Assembly (NCBI GenBank): GCA_031259805.1
Contig: JAIRKX010000075.1
Span: 1-6,870 of the forward strand
Length of the DNA stretch: 6,870 nt
Reading direction: 5' to 3'
From: Prevotellaceae bacterium
GTDB taxonomy: Bacteria > Bacteroidota > Bacteroidia > Bacteroidales > UBA932
How positions within the stretch are numbered: position 1 is the stretch's first letter; each line of letters opens with the position of its first letter. The notes under the pieces were generated by a model. It was not told the DNA's origin. It ran no database searches and worked only from the letters and a program-made list of their open reading frames with translations. Shown piece after piece: positions 1 through 6,651 of the stretch. A program made the translations under genes and the position numbers.

Positions 1-182
1 AGGCGCGCACGAAAGTCGACCCCACGGACATGGTAACCAACTATCCGTCGGAGCTGATTATCGTGATTCCCGCGCTGGCCGCCGGAAAATATCAGGTGGA
101 GGTAACGACGCAGTATACCCCCAATAAATTCCTGAACGAACCGCGTACAGTCATATTCGATAAGATACTGACCGTACAGTAG
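1..182 (+). CDS. C-terminal end of a DUF4469-type (HU-like/Ig-fold) protein, partial
   Basis: The gene enters from the left edge; the reading frame starts at base 3 and ends at a TAG at 180-182, leaving 59 residues. The visible protein includes the stretches SELIIVIPALAAGKYQVEV and EPRTVIFDKILTVQ. These resemble the C-terminal beta-sandwich (DUF4469) that follows an HU-like DNA-binding domain in many Bacteroidales proteins. The alternating hydrophobic strands, the 'PALAAGKY' turn and the ending at 'LTVQ' fit the last strands of an Ig-like fold. The N-terminal part, including any HU-like domain, is outside the window, so DNA binding cannot be confirmed. The cellular role of these proteins is not well established. 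The gene is followed by a tandem repeat and a strong terminator, so it is the last gene of its transcript. Family assignment is from memory of sequence patterns. Confidence 0.65.
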   Translation, partial: ARTKVDPTDMVTNYPSELIIVIPALAAGKYQVEVTTQYTPNKFLNEPRTVIFDKILTVQ

Positions 183-217
183 ATCGGCCATAGAGAGGCT
201 CCCTTCGGACGATGAGA

Positions 218-299
218 AGGCGCCTCACCAAGTCGAGGGAAGGCGCCTCACCAGTCCGAGGGAAGACGCCTCACCAGGCCGAGGGAAGACGCCTCACCA
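218..299. repeat. 23-bp direct tandem repeat, about 3.6 copies
   Basis: Three complete 23-base units (218-240, 241-263, 264-286) are followed by the first 13 bases of a fourth (287-299). Each unit starts AGGCGCC or AGACGCC, continues TCACCA, and ends in CGAGGGA. Units differ at only a few positions: the third base is G in units 1-2 and A in units 3-4, and the middle reads AGT, GTC or GGC. The array lies between the stop codon of the upstream gene (182) and its terminator (313), so it is probably transcribed as 3' UTR. I see no open frame that uses it. Confidence 0.9.
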
Positions 300-312
300 C
301 AGTTGTGAAAAG

Positions 313-340
313 GACGGGACAAAAAGTCCCGTCTTTTTTT
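313..340 (+). terminator. Rho-independent terminator of the DUF4469-type gene
   Basis: A perfect 8-bp stem, GACGGGAC (313-320) with GTCCCGTC (326-333), encloses a five-A loop and is followed by an uninterrupted run of T (334-340). The A-rich bases just before the stem can also pair with the T run. This is a textbook intrinsic terminator on the plus strand, 130 bases after the upstream stop codon. Confidence 0.93.
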
Positions 341-489
341 ATGGGCAGAGAAGTCTATCAATGAAATCCTCCTCCGGACACCAGCCCCCGCAGGCGCGCT
401 TCACGCTTTATTTCAATGACTACAGGCTGCCGGTTGAAAACTTTCTAAAAAAAATAACATAACGATCCATAAATATAAATGAAAATAAC
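341..489. other. Intergenic stretch with no gene recognised
   Basis: Between the upstream terminator and the dnaN promoter I see no supported gene. A 33-codon frame (361-462, +) exists, but it has no recognisable product and no start signal. The sequence turns sharply AT-rich from about 440 onward, as expected for the approach to a promoter. Confidence 0.6.
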
Positions 490-497
490 TATCTTTG
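490..497 (+). promoter_or_regulatory. Candidate -7 promoter element for dnaN
   Basis: TATCTTTG matches the Bacteroidota -7 consensus TAnnTTTG exactly and lies 38 bases before the dnaN ATG, which predicts a 5' UTR of roughly 30 bases. The expected -33 TTTG is not found at the usual distance (the bases near 465-468 read ATCC), so the upstream half is weak; AT-rich DNA upstream may compensate. The same octamer occurs in the tRNA promoter of this window. Confidence 0.6.
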
Positions 498-535
498 TCG
501 CTCAAAAGTATATTGTACTAAAATTTAGTTAGAAT

Positions 536-1663
536 ATGAAATTTATAATTTCAAGTAGTGAATTGGTAAGTCACTTACAGTTAGTAGGCCGTGTGATAGG
601 AAATAAAAACACCATGCCGATTTTAGATCACTTTTTGTTCCGGTTATCGGGCAATCAATTAAGCATAACGGCGTCTGATATGGAAACCACATTAGATACC
701 GTTATTCCTATTGAGAATAGCGATGACGAAGGCGCGATTACCATTCCTGCGCGATTACTGACGGAATCGTTGCGCGATTTTGCCGAACAGCCGCTTACAT
801 TTGTAGTCGCTCCTGACAATTGCGAAATAAAAATCAGTTGGGCTGGCGGCGAGTTTAATATCACAGGCTTGCCTGCCGAAGACTATCCGGTTAAACCGGA
901 GTTGACCGATGTGCGGGCAAATTTGTCCATCCCGGCGAATGTGTTGCTCGATGCCATCAATCATACGCTGTATGCTACCGCCGACGATGAATTACGTCCG
1001 GTGATGAACGGTATTTTCTTTGATTTGGGCGAAGAAAGTTCATCGTTTGTAGCATCCGACGCCCATAAATTAGTCAGCTATACCCGCAAGGATGTTAAGG
1101 CGAGTCAGACGTCGTCCTTCATATTGCCGAAAAAATCGGCCAATTTGTTGAAAAACATTTTAGCTCGGTTAACCGATGTCGTAACCATCGAATTAGACGA
1201 CAAAAATGCAGTGTTTACCTTACCGAGTTATTCGTTGATTTGTCGCTTGATAGAAGGTACATATCCGGCCTACCGTTCCGTTATCCCGACCAATAACCCG
1301 TTCCATATCACCGTCGACCGGGTGGACTTTTTGAATTGTGTACGCCGTGTGGCAGTCTATTCAAATCAAGCCAGCAACTTAATCACCCTGAAAATAGCCG
1401 ATAATGTATTAACGGCTTCCGCACAGGATCTGGATTTTTCCGTATCGGGCTACGAGCGGATAAACTGCCAATACAGTGGGGAAGAAATGGCCATCGGTTT
1501 TAAAGCGAGTTTTCTGAGCGATATTTTGAGCAACCTTTCTTCACAAAATGTCGTAATCGAATTAGCCGATGCAAATCGCGCCGGTCTTATCTTGCCGATA
1601 GAAAAGGCCGACGAAAACGAAGATACGCTTACTTTATTAATGCCGATGATGATTGGGGCATAA
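536..1663 (+). CDS. dnaN: DNA polymerase III subunit beta (sliding clamp)
   Basis: This is the ring-shaped processivity factor, which acts as a dimer encircling DNA, tethers the replicative polymerase, and serves as a docking platform for repair proteins in the cytoplasm. The 375-residue length is typical of full-length bacterial clamps. Three repeated clamp domains are expected at about 1-125, 128-247 and 250-375. Recognisable family stretches are the N-terminal MKFIISSSEL and NKNTMPILDHFLF (23-35), DELRPVMNGIFF (151-162), ASDAHKLVSY (173-182), LIEGTYPAYRSVIP (238-251) and the C-terminal LLMPMMIGA (367-375), whose MPM helps line the peptide-binding pocket. The ATG at 536 gives the standard N-terminus; the leader is AT-rich with no Shine-Dalgarno sequence. 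The gene appears to be transcribed alone: a terminator lies directly upstream of its promoter region, and a strong hairpin follows within 30 bases of the stop. dnaA is not in the window. No irregularity seen. Confidence 0.98.
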   Translation: MKFIISSSELVSHLQLVGRVIGNKNTMPILDHFLFRLSGNQLSITASDMETTLDTVIPIENSDDEGAITIPARLLTESLRDFAEQPLTFVVAPDNCEIKISWAGGEFNITGLPAEDYPVKPELTDVRANLSIPANVLLDAINHTLYATADDELRPVMNGIFFDLGEESSSFVASDAHKLVSYTRKDVKASQTSSFILPKKSANLLKNILARLTDVVTIELDDKNAVFTLPSYSLICRLIEGTYPAYRSVIPTNNPFHITVDRVDFLNCVRRVAVYSNQASNLITLKIADNVLTASAQDLDFSVSGYERINCQYSGEEMAIGFKASFLSDILSNLSSQNVVIELADANRAGLILPIEKADENEDTLTLLMPMMIGA

Positions 1664-1688
1664 ACCTCCTTTTTTTAAAATATTTATG

Positions 1689-1716
1689 CTAAAGCCGCCC
1701 CATGGGGCGGCTTTAG
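1689..1716. terminator. Perfect 28-base palindrome, likely dnaN terminator
   Basis: The sequence is a perfect inverted repeat: arms of CTAAAGCCGCCC and its complement meet at a central CATG loop. It starts 25 bases after the dnaN stop. On the plus strand it is followed by a moderately T-rich stretch (AGTGTTATTGT), not a pure T run, so termination strength is inferred from the very stable GC stem. Bases 1669-1680, before the stem, are T/A-rich, so the hairpin could also act as a backup in the other direction. Confidence 0.8.
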
Positions 1717-1740
1717 TGTTATTGTGCATCATCAATGACT

Positions 1741-1790
1741 ATAATAAAGACCGGCGGATTGGATAAGCCCAATCCGCCGGCATTTATTAT
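1741..1790. terminator. Bidirectional hairpin between convergent genes
   Basis: A 12-bp perfect stem, CCGGCGGATTGG (1751-1762) with its complement (1769-1780), has a six-base loop. After a 2-base mismatch on each side it is extended by an 8-bp AT stem, ATAATAAA (1741-1748) with TTTATTAT (1783-1790). It lies 25 bases beyond the hexosaminidase stop codon. Read on the minus strand the GC stem is followed by TCTTTATTAT, so it probably terminates that transcript; on the plus strand it may catch read-through from dnaN. Confidence 0.82.
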
Positions 1791-1815
1791 ATGACGTGCA
1801 ATACAATAGTATTAT

Positions 1816-3525
1816 TTAGTCCGTTTTCGGCTCTTCCGTATCGGCGACAGTCGCCGGTTTGGGTTCGTCGGTTATTAAGGCTACTTTATCGCAGTAGTTA
1901 TAACCTAATGCGGCAAGCCGTTTCTTTTGCGCCGGCAATTTATCTACAAAATGCTCCCAATCCTTGTTGGCTTTCGGCGACCACAAGCCTTCCGATAACG
2001 CCAGCAACCGCGGCAACAACATGTATTCTACGTTTTCGGGAGCAAATAAAAACTCCGCCCAGAGGTTCGCTTGTCCGCCCTTAATAAAAGGAATGGCCGA
2101 TTCGGGAAAACTTTCAAAGATCGGGTCAAACGAATACACCTTCTGTAAGGGCACAAACCCGCCGATGGCTTTCTGTTTTTCGGTTGCCGGGTCGGCCTGA
2201 TAGTAGTCAATATAACAGTAATTCGTGGGCGCCATAATGATTTCGTTTCCGTGCGCTGCGGCTTTAATAATCACGGAATCGCCTGCCCAGCTGCGCCAGA
2301 ACATGATGGTTGCGCTTGACGATACGCCGCCTTCCAGAATTTCGTCCCAGCCAATGATGCGTTTACCGTATTGATGAATGTGTTTTTCGACCTCGCGAAT
2401 CATCCAACCTTGCAATTCCTCTTCATTGGCCAATTTAAGATTCTTAATCCGTTGCCGGCATTTGGCGCATGCAACCCAATTATCTTTCACCGCTTCGTCG
2501 CCGCCAATGTGGATATATTCCGACGGGAACAATTCAACGATTTCATCCACTATATCTTTAAAAAATTGAATGACGTCGTCGTTGCCGCCGCACATAATGG
2601 CTTTCGGCGGCCAATAAGGGCCAATCTGCACATAATAGTTAAACGTGTCGCAGGCAAATTCCGGATACGAAGCCAAGATTTCGGAACAATGGCCGGGGAT
2701 TTCAATTTCGGGAATTACTTCAATGTTGCGTTGAGCGGCGTAGGCCACAATTTCCCTGATTTGTTCTTTCGTATAATATCCGCCGTACGTGGCCGGCTCG
2801 CCTTCCTGTGGCGGTTCGCCTTCCAGCCATGGCACCGTGCTGCGGTCAACGCGCCACGCGCCGATTTCCGTCAGTTTAGGATATTTTGCTATTTCAATCC
2901 GCCAGCCGTGGTCGTCGGTCAGGTGCCAGTGGAATTTATTGATTTTATACATTGCCAGCACATCCAAATGTTTTTTGATATACTCCACATCAAAGAAATG
3001 CCGCGATACGTCCAGCATATTGCCGCGCCATTCAAAACGCGGATAATCGACAATCGTGGCGGCGCGGAGCAGAATACGTTTCGGCTTTTTTGCCGTTACG
3101 TTGTCCGGCGCCAATTGGTAGAGCGTTTGTAAACCATAGACGAATCCTGCATTCGTATTGGCTTCAATATACACCGTTTTGTCGGAAACCGTCAGGCTGT
3201 ACCCTTCTTTGCCTAACGACGGGTTTTCATCCCTATTCTTATAGAATACAATAGCATTGGGGTTTTGAAGAGTATCCCGGCCCGACTGTGGCTCATTGAG
3301 TATGGTAAGCGACAGTCCAAAATAACGAAGGATAAAATCTTGTGTATAATACCTGATTTCATCGTCTTCGGCTACATTCAGGAAGACAAGCATCGTATTG
3401 CTGTCCAACGTATAATGACCGGAAGAAAGCGTCAGTTTTACCGGCTCCGGAACAATACTGACAGGCTGCGAACATGCCGATAGCAGCAAAAGCAACCCTA
3501 AGAGAAAAGTACAACTTAATTTCAT
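1816..3525 (-). CDS. Beta-N-acetylhexosaminidase lipoprotein (glycoside hydrolase family 20)
   Basis: The enzyme should release terminal beta-linked GlcNAc or GalNAc from glycans by substrate-assisted catalysis. From the ATG at 3525 it has 569 residues. Residues 1-18 form a lipoprotein signal (a run of Leu, then LSAC), giving a lipidated Cys18 at the envelope. A GH20 N-terminal domain (about 20-150) precedes the catalytic barrel (about 155-530). Visible GH20 landmarks are HWHLTDDHGWR (199-209), PEIEIPGH (272-279), HIGGDE with the catalytic Asp343-Glu344 pair (339-344), GWDEILEGG (392-400), QANLWAE (485-491) and EGLWSP (512-517). All key positions look intact. A Pro/Glu/Thr/Asp-rich tail follows from about 550. 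The frame can be extended to a TTG at 3531, but the ATG gives the classic Met-Lys start. The gene stands alone, convergent with dnaN and divergent from a tRNA, so its natural substrate (host glycan, chitin or peptidoglycan fragment) is not indicated by neighbours. Confidence 0.95.
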   Translation of the reverse strand: MKLSCTFLLGLLLLLSACSQPVSIVPEPVKLTLSSGHYTLDSNTMLVFLNVAEDDEIRYYTQDFILRYFGLSLTILNEPQSGRDTLQNPNAIVFYKNRDENPSLGKEGYSLTVSDKTVYIEANTNAGFVYGLQTLYQLAPDNVTAKKPKRILLRAATIVDYPRFEWRGNMLDVSRHFFDVEYIKKHLDVLAMYKINKFHWHLTDDHGWRIEIAKYPKLTEIGAWRVDRSTVPWLEGEPPQEGEPATYGGYYTKEQIREIVAYAAQRNIEVIPEIEIPGHCSEILASYPEFACDTFNYYVQIGPYWPPKAIMCGGNDDVIQFFKDIVDEIVELFPSEYIHIGGDEAVKDNWVACAKCRQRIKNLKLANEEELQGWMIREVEKHIHQYGKRIIGWDEILEGGVSSSATIMFWRSWAGDSVIIKAAAHGNEIIMAPTNYCYIDYYQADPATEKQKAIGGFVPLQKVYSFDPIFESFPESAIPFIKGGQANLWAEFLFAPENVEYMLLPRLLALSEGLWSPKANKDWEHFVDKLPAQKKRLAALGYNYCDKVALITDEPKPATVADTEEPKTD

Positions 3526-3596
3526 AAACAAAAAGCTATGTTGTTAATAAATAATTGAATTAATTTTTACAAAAATCGGTTTTAATAATTGCGATG

Positions 3597-3628
3597 CAAA
3601 AGTAGAATTTATTTTTTGAATGTACAAG
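3597..3628 (-). promoter_or_regulatory. Promoter of the hexosaminidase gene
   Basis: Read on the minus strand, TACTTTTG (3604 down to 3597) matches the Bacteroidota -7 box TAnnTTTG. CTTG (3628 down to 3625) sits 20 bases upstream as a near-match to the -33 TTTG. Transcription would start near 3590, giving a 5' UTR of about 65 bases before the ATG at 3525. The site is immediately next to the divergent tRNA promoter. Confidence 0.72.
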
Positions 3629-3629
3629 T

Positions 3630-3662
3630 TTTGATTATACACGATTTTTTATTGTATCTTTG
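3630..3662 (+). promoter_or_regulatory. Promoter of the tRNA-Gln gene
   Basis: TTTG (3630-3633) and TATCTTTG (3655-3662), separated by 21 bases, match both halves of the Bacteroidota housekeeping promoter. Transcription would begin around 3668, leaving a short 5' leader of about 22 bases before the tRNA. Confidence 0.8.
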
Positions 3663-3690
3663 CACTCCCCAAATCCATATTTAGAGTTAT

Positions 3691-3764
3691 TGACCTATGG
3701 TGTAACGGTAGCACAACAGACTCTGGATCTGTTTGTCAAGGTTCGAATCCTTGTAGGTCAACCA
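3691..3764 (+). tRNA. tRNA-Gln, anticodon CUG
   Basis: All cloverleaf arms can be folded. The acceptor stem is TGACCTA (3691-3697) with TAGGTCA (3754-3760), seven pairs. The D arm uses GTG (3700-3702) with CAC (3712-3714). The anticodon stem is ACAGA (3716-3720) with TCTGT (3728-3732), with the seven-base loop CTCTGGA. The T stem is CAAGG (3737-3741) with CCTTG (3749-3753), enclosing TTCGAAT. U33 is present, and the anticodon at 3723-3725 is CTG, reading CAG glutamine codons. The discriminator base is A3761 and the CCA end (3762-3764) is encoded. A U1-A72 first pair is a known feature of glutamine tRNAs. The gene has its own promoter and terminator and no adjacent tRNA. Confidence 0.95.
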
Positions 3765-3936
3765 CAGTAAAATCAGTGAATAAGAAGCTTCTCAGTGTAT
3801 TGAGGGGCTTTTATTTTTTGCATAATCAGGTAAGTTTTGCAATCGTCGCTCGTGATTTTGTCAGAAATTGAAAATTTATAACTATTATATATGGCTCTAT
3901 TCTTCTTGACGGGGTAATTTGAGGCGGAGTTAGGGA
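3765..3936. other. Non-coding gap between tRNA-Gln and batE
   Basis: Apart from the tRNA terminator, this AT-rich stretch shows no supported gene. A minus-strand frame reaches through it into batE (3773-3970) but has no recognisable product. No clear intrinsic terminator for the bat transcript is visible: the tRNA hairpin read in reverse has two C-A mismatches and no T run. Confidence 0.55.
3785..3819 (+). terminator. Terminator of the tRNA-Gln transcript
   Basis: AAGCTTCTCA (3785-3794) pairs with TGAGGGGCTT (3801-3810) over ten positions, including two G-U pairs, around a six-base loop. It is followed by TTATTTTTT. The G-U pairs make it directional for the plus strand. It begins 20 bases after the CCA end. 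Confidence 0.85.
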
Positions 3937-4716
3937 TTAAATTCGTTCCGCATTGCCTGCTTCTATCCATCCTTCTCTTCCATCGGGCAGACGGATGTTT
4001 TGCCAGTCCGACAGTTCGTCGATGATGGTTACTTTAGCTCCTTCGTGGAGCATAAATAAGTCTTTGCCGGTGTTACCCGGCGCGCTTTTGACAGGTACGA
4101 CGGCAGGGAAAATGATGGCCTGACTGCGGTCGGATACTTCGCGTTGCTGATAGAAGGCAAAGACGATGCTGCCGACCGTTAGCAGGACGCAGGCTACCGC
4201 CATAAAGAACGATAATTTGCGCAACCGCACCGAACGAATGAAAAAGAACCCCGACAGGCATAACAACGTGCCGGCGACAAGAAACAGCGAAAGCATCGCC
4301 CATGTGTCGGCGTCCGCCCATTGGCGCAGGTTACGTACCCATGTGAACAGGAAAAATTCCGGAACCGTATCGACCCTGTCTAACGTGCGGAGTTGCGCCA
4401 TTTCGAGGTTGTAGGCTATGGCCGCATCGTTGGGAGACAGGCGTTGCGCGCGTTCGTAGTAAAGGATGGCGCGCGCCGGTTCGTTTTGCTTGAAATAGGC
4501 GTTGCCCATGTTGAAATACAGTTCTGCCGAGACGGTATTCATCGCTTCGATTTCGGCGTAAAGTCGAGCGGCGTCGCTGTATTGCCCGTTAGCGTAAAAA
4601 GCATTGGCCTGAGACCATAGGCTGTCGACAGCCCCCCAACTCCCAAAGGGGAAGAAGAGGCAGCATATCCAAAAGAAAAGGGAGGAGAGTAAGAGTTGGT
4701 GTATTTTTTTGTTCAT
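3937..4716 (-). CDS. batE: BatE: TPR and SH3-like membrane protein of the Bat (aerotolerance) operon
   Basis: This 259-residue protein has the standard BatE plan. A signal or N-terminal anchor (about 1-29, ending SWGA) is followed by TPR-like helices at about 31-98, with YSDAARLYAEIEA (46-58), AELYFNMGNAYFKQNEPARA (64-83) and ILYYERAQRLSPND (84-97). Two membrane helices follow (about 138-160 and 167-189). A bacterial SH3-like domain closes the protein (about 198-257), with GAKVTIIDELSDWQNIRLPDGREGWI (226-251) as its core. The TPRs and SH3 domain therefore lie outside the membrane, presumably in the periplasm, where they would bind partner proteins. The ATG at 4716 lies 26 bases after the batD stop, so the two are probably co-transcribed. 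In Bacteroides fragilis the bat operon was linked to aerotolerance; the molecular mechanism is unsettled. This looks like the last gene of the operon, since the next gene is convergent. Confidence 0.93.
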   Translation of the reverse strand: MNKKIHQLLLSSLFFWICCLFFPFGSWGAVDSLWSQANAFYANGQYSDAARLYAEIEAMNTVSAELYFNMGNAYFKQNEPARAILYYERAQRLSPNDAAIAYNLEMAQLRTLDRVDTVPEFFLFTWVRNLRQWADADTWAMLSLFLVAGTLLCLSGFFFIRSVRLRKLSFFMAVACVLLTVGSIVFAFYQQREVSDRSQAIIFPAVVPVKSAPGNTGKDLFMLHEGAKVTIIDELSDWQNIRLPDGREGWIEAGNAERI

Positions 4717-4742
4717 CGTTATTTGGACTTATTATTCATCGT

Positions 4743-6638
4743 TCATTTTAATAATTGTTCGAATCGGCTGATGGCGGCTATTGCATTGTCGTATATTTTC
4801 TGCATTTGGACGCTGCCGCCGGCGGGGGCATAGCGTGCGAACTCGCCTTCGTCGATGACCTGCAAGAAGCGTTCGATGTCGGCTTCCGGGAGTTGCTTTC
4901 GTTGCAGGGTTTCCCGTGCCGTTTCGCGCGAAAGGTCGGCGATGGCGATGCTGATTTTATCGCTGATATAGCCCCACAGCGCTTTGGTCAGTTCTTCGTA
5001 GAAGCCCGATTCGTTGCCTGCTTTCAGGAGCGCGGCGGCGATGTTTAGCCGTTTACGCGCCATTTTATTGGCTTTGCGATTGCGCACGAGGACGACATTC
5101 TGCGCCTCCTTCCGCCGTTTCGACAGCACGGCATACAGTCCTGCAAACAGCAGCCACTCTACCGCTATCGAGAGGTAGTACCCGAGTGAGCCGAAGAACA
5201 CCTGTCCTTTTTTGCGCCATTTCGGTTGTTCGGTTTTGATGTAACGGATGTCTTCGCCCAGCGATTTAACCGCCTGTTTATTGACGCCTGTCATCACGGA
5301 CGATCCTGCATTCGGGTCGCGTGCCACACGGATTTCCAAGGGTCTCGACGCCAGCGTTACGTATTGTTTTTTGGCAATATCGAAGTACGAAAATTCCACC
5401 GGTGCGATGGTAAATGTGCCGGCGCTGCGCGGGATAAACGGTATTTCAAACTGTTTTGTCCCGCTGATGCCGCCGGTCGACGTTTTGCTGTTGTCGGTGA
5501 TGCGTGTGTCGTAGGTTTCAAAGTCGGGCGGCATGGTTATTTTCGGGGTTTCCACCAGTTTGATGTTGCCTTCGCCGCTGATTTTGATAGAGAGTGAGGC
5601 GGCGTCGTTGGCCATCATCGTGTCGCGCGTGAGTTGGGCATCCATTTTGAATCCCGTCCCCACCGCGCCGGCGAATGATGCGGGGGCATTCGTCGGCAGC
5701 GGGTTGACGTGTACTGTTACCGGCGGCGAGCTGATGTGCTTGCGCACGATTTGTGTCGATGCGCCGAAAAAGTCGTCGAACATGCTCCGACCGGAGCGCC
5801 GTACCTGTATTGCGCAGGTAATTTCAAACGGGTCGATTTTCAAATCGCCCGTCTGCTGCGGGAAAAGCACATAGCGGCGCACGACGGCGCTGTTATATAT
5901 TTTCCCATTGACGTTCTCCCGCTGGAAATTCAACTGCTGCGGCGCTTCTGTTTCCTGACTCCAAAAGCCGTTGAAGGTAGGGAATTTCACATCTTCAAAA
6001 CCGGCGATATTCAGGGACTGTGAATAAATTTTCACGGTCGCCGTCAGGTACTCGCCGCGATAGACGCTGGATTTGCTGACGGTGATACGCACGAACACAT
6101 CGCCCGCATCCACCGTAGTCGCGTTGCCCTGTGTTCCCTGTTGTGAAGGATGGTTCTGCTGCCCGGCCTGTTGCGGTTCGCCTTTGATTACTTCAATCGT
6201 TGAGGGCTGTGTCTGATACGTCTGACCGTCCACCACAATAGAGGCCGCGCCTAATGTGTATTTGCCTTCTTGCACTGCTCGCAGGACATAGATGAAACTG
6301 GTTGTCTGCGACTGTGACACCGTCCCGTTGTTAAACAGTACCTGCTGGCTGGTCGAGCGCGAAGGTCCGGCAATCACTTGGAATCCGGAAAAGTCGGGCG
6401 CAGTCATATTCCCGACGTTCGCATTGGCCGAGAACGTTACCCTGAACTGCTCATTGACGGACACCACCCGCGGCGCGACGACGCTAAACTGCACATCGTC
6501 GGCGTAAGCCATCCCCATGCTGCAAAAAAAGAGCAAAAAGAAAGAAGCAAACATCAATCCCCAAAAGGAGGACTTGCCGGTAATCACCGGTATTTCATAT
6601 ACTGACTCTTTCATACAACTTTTGTATATAGTATTCAT
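4743..6638 (-). CDS. batD: BatD: large periplasmic membrane-anchored protein of the Bat operon
   Basis: The 631-residue product matches BatD in length and plan. A hydrophobic signal (about 25-46) ends AYADD. A long beta-rich periplasmic part (about 47-480) contains 'VSVNEQFRVTF' (59-69), 'SVYRGEYLTATVKIYS' (191-206), 'RRYVLFPQQTGDLKIDP' (254-270), 'SGEGNIKLVETPKI' (354-367) and 'FIPRSAGTFTIAPVEFSYFD' (401-420), the family's typical repeated Ig-like strands. A Gln-rich linker (about 153-170) separates the first two beta units. One membrane helix (about 485-505) is followed by a basic stretch (SKRRK) and a cytoplasmic helical domain (510-631). The start is uncertain: ATG at 6638 gives an unusually long n-region, ATG at 6614 (residue 9) gives MKESVYE, and a third Met (residue 29) directly precedes the hydrophobic core. 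The gene is 13 bases from the batC stop (37 with the second start). It presumably works with the VWA proteins BatA/BatB. Confidence 0.93.
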   Translation of the reverse strand: MNTIYKSCMKESVYEIPVITGKSSFWGLMFASFFLLFFCSMGMAYADDVQFSVVAPRVVSVNEQFRVTFSANANVGNMTAPDFSGFQVIAGPSRSTSQQVLFNNGTVSQSQTTSFIYVLRAVQEGKYTLGAASIVVDGQTYQTQPSTIEVIKGEPQQAGQQNHPSQQGTQGNATTVDAGDVFVRITVSKSSVYRGEYLTATVKIYSQSLNIAGFEDVKFPTFNGFWSQETEAPQQLNFQRENVNGKIYNSAVVRRYVLFPQQTGDLKIDPFEITCAIQVRRSGRSMFDDFFGASTQIVRKHISSPPVTVHVNPLPTNAPASFAGAVGTGFKMDAQLTRDTMMANDAASLSIKISGEGNIKLVETPKITMPPDFETYDTRITDNSKTSTGGISGTKQFEIPFIPRSAGTFTIAPVEFSYFDIAKKQYVTLASRPLEIRVARDPNAGSSVMTGVNKQAVKSLGEDIRYIKTEQPKWRKKGQVFFGSLGYYLSIAVEWLLFAGLYAVLSKRRKEAQNVVLVRNRKANKMARKRLNIAAALLKAGNESGFYEELTKALWGYISDKISIAIADLSRETARETLQRKQLPEADIERFLQVIDEGEFARYAPAGGSVQMQKIYDNAIAAISRFEQLLK

Positions 6639-6651
6639 TGTTCATTGTTTT

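Noticed and set aside
218..299. Tandem repeat considered as a CRISPR array
   Set aside because: The units abut directly with no spacers and no cas gene is present; it is a plain tandem repeat.
361..462. 33-codon plus-strand frame (MKSSSGHQPPQ...) upstream of dnaN
   Set aside because: Short, with no recognisable domain, no promoter of its own directly upstream, and its end runs into the AT-rich dnaN promoter region.
503..510. CAAAAGTA, a minus-strand TACTTTTG-like -7 box in the dnaN leader
   Set aside because: There is no -33 partner at the right distance and no minus-strand gene to its left to be transcribed.
2371..3132. 253-codon plus-strand frame opposite the hexosaminidase gene
   Set aside because: It is antisense to a clear GH20 catalytic domain; the composition (rich in Phe, His, Arg) is what a shadow frame of that gene would give.
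3773..3970. 65-codon minus-strand frame overlapping the tRNA terminator and the 3' end of batE
   Set aside because: It overlaps batE in another frame, crosses the reverse of a terminator hairpin, and has no signal or domain I recognise.
4717..4742. Six-codon frame (ATG at 4737) in the batD-batE gap
   Set aside because: Too short to support as a gene; probably chance in an AT-rich spacer.
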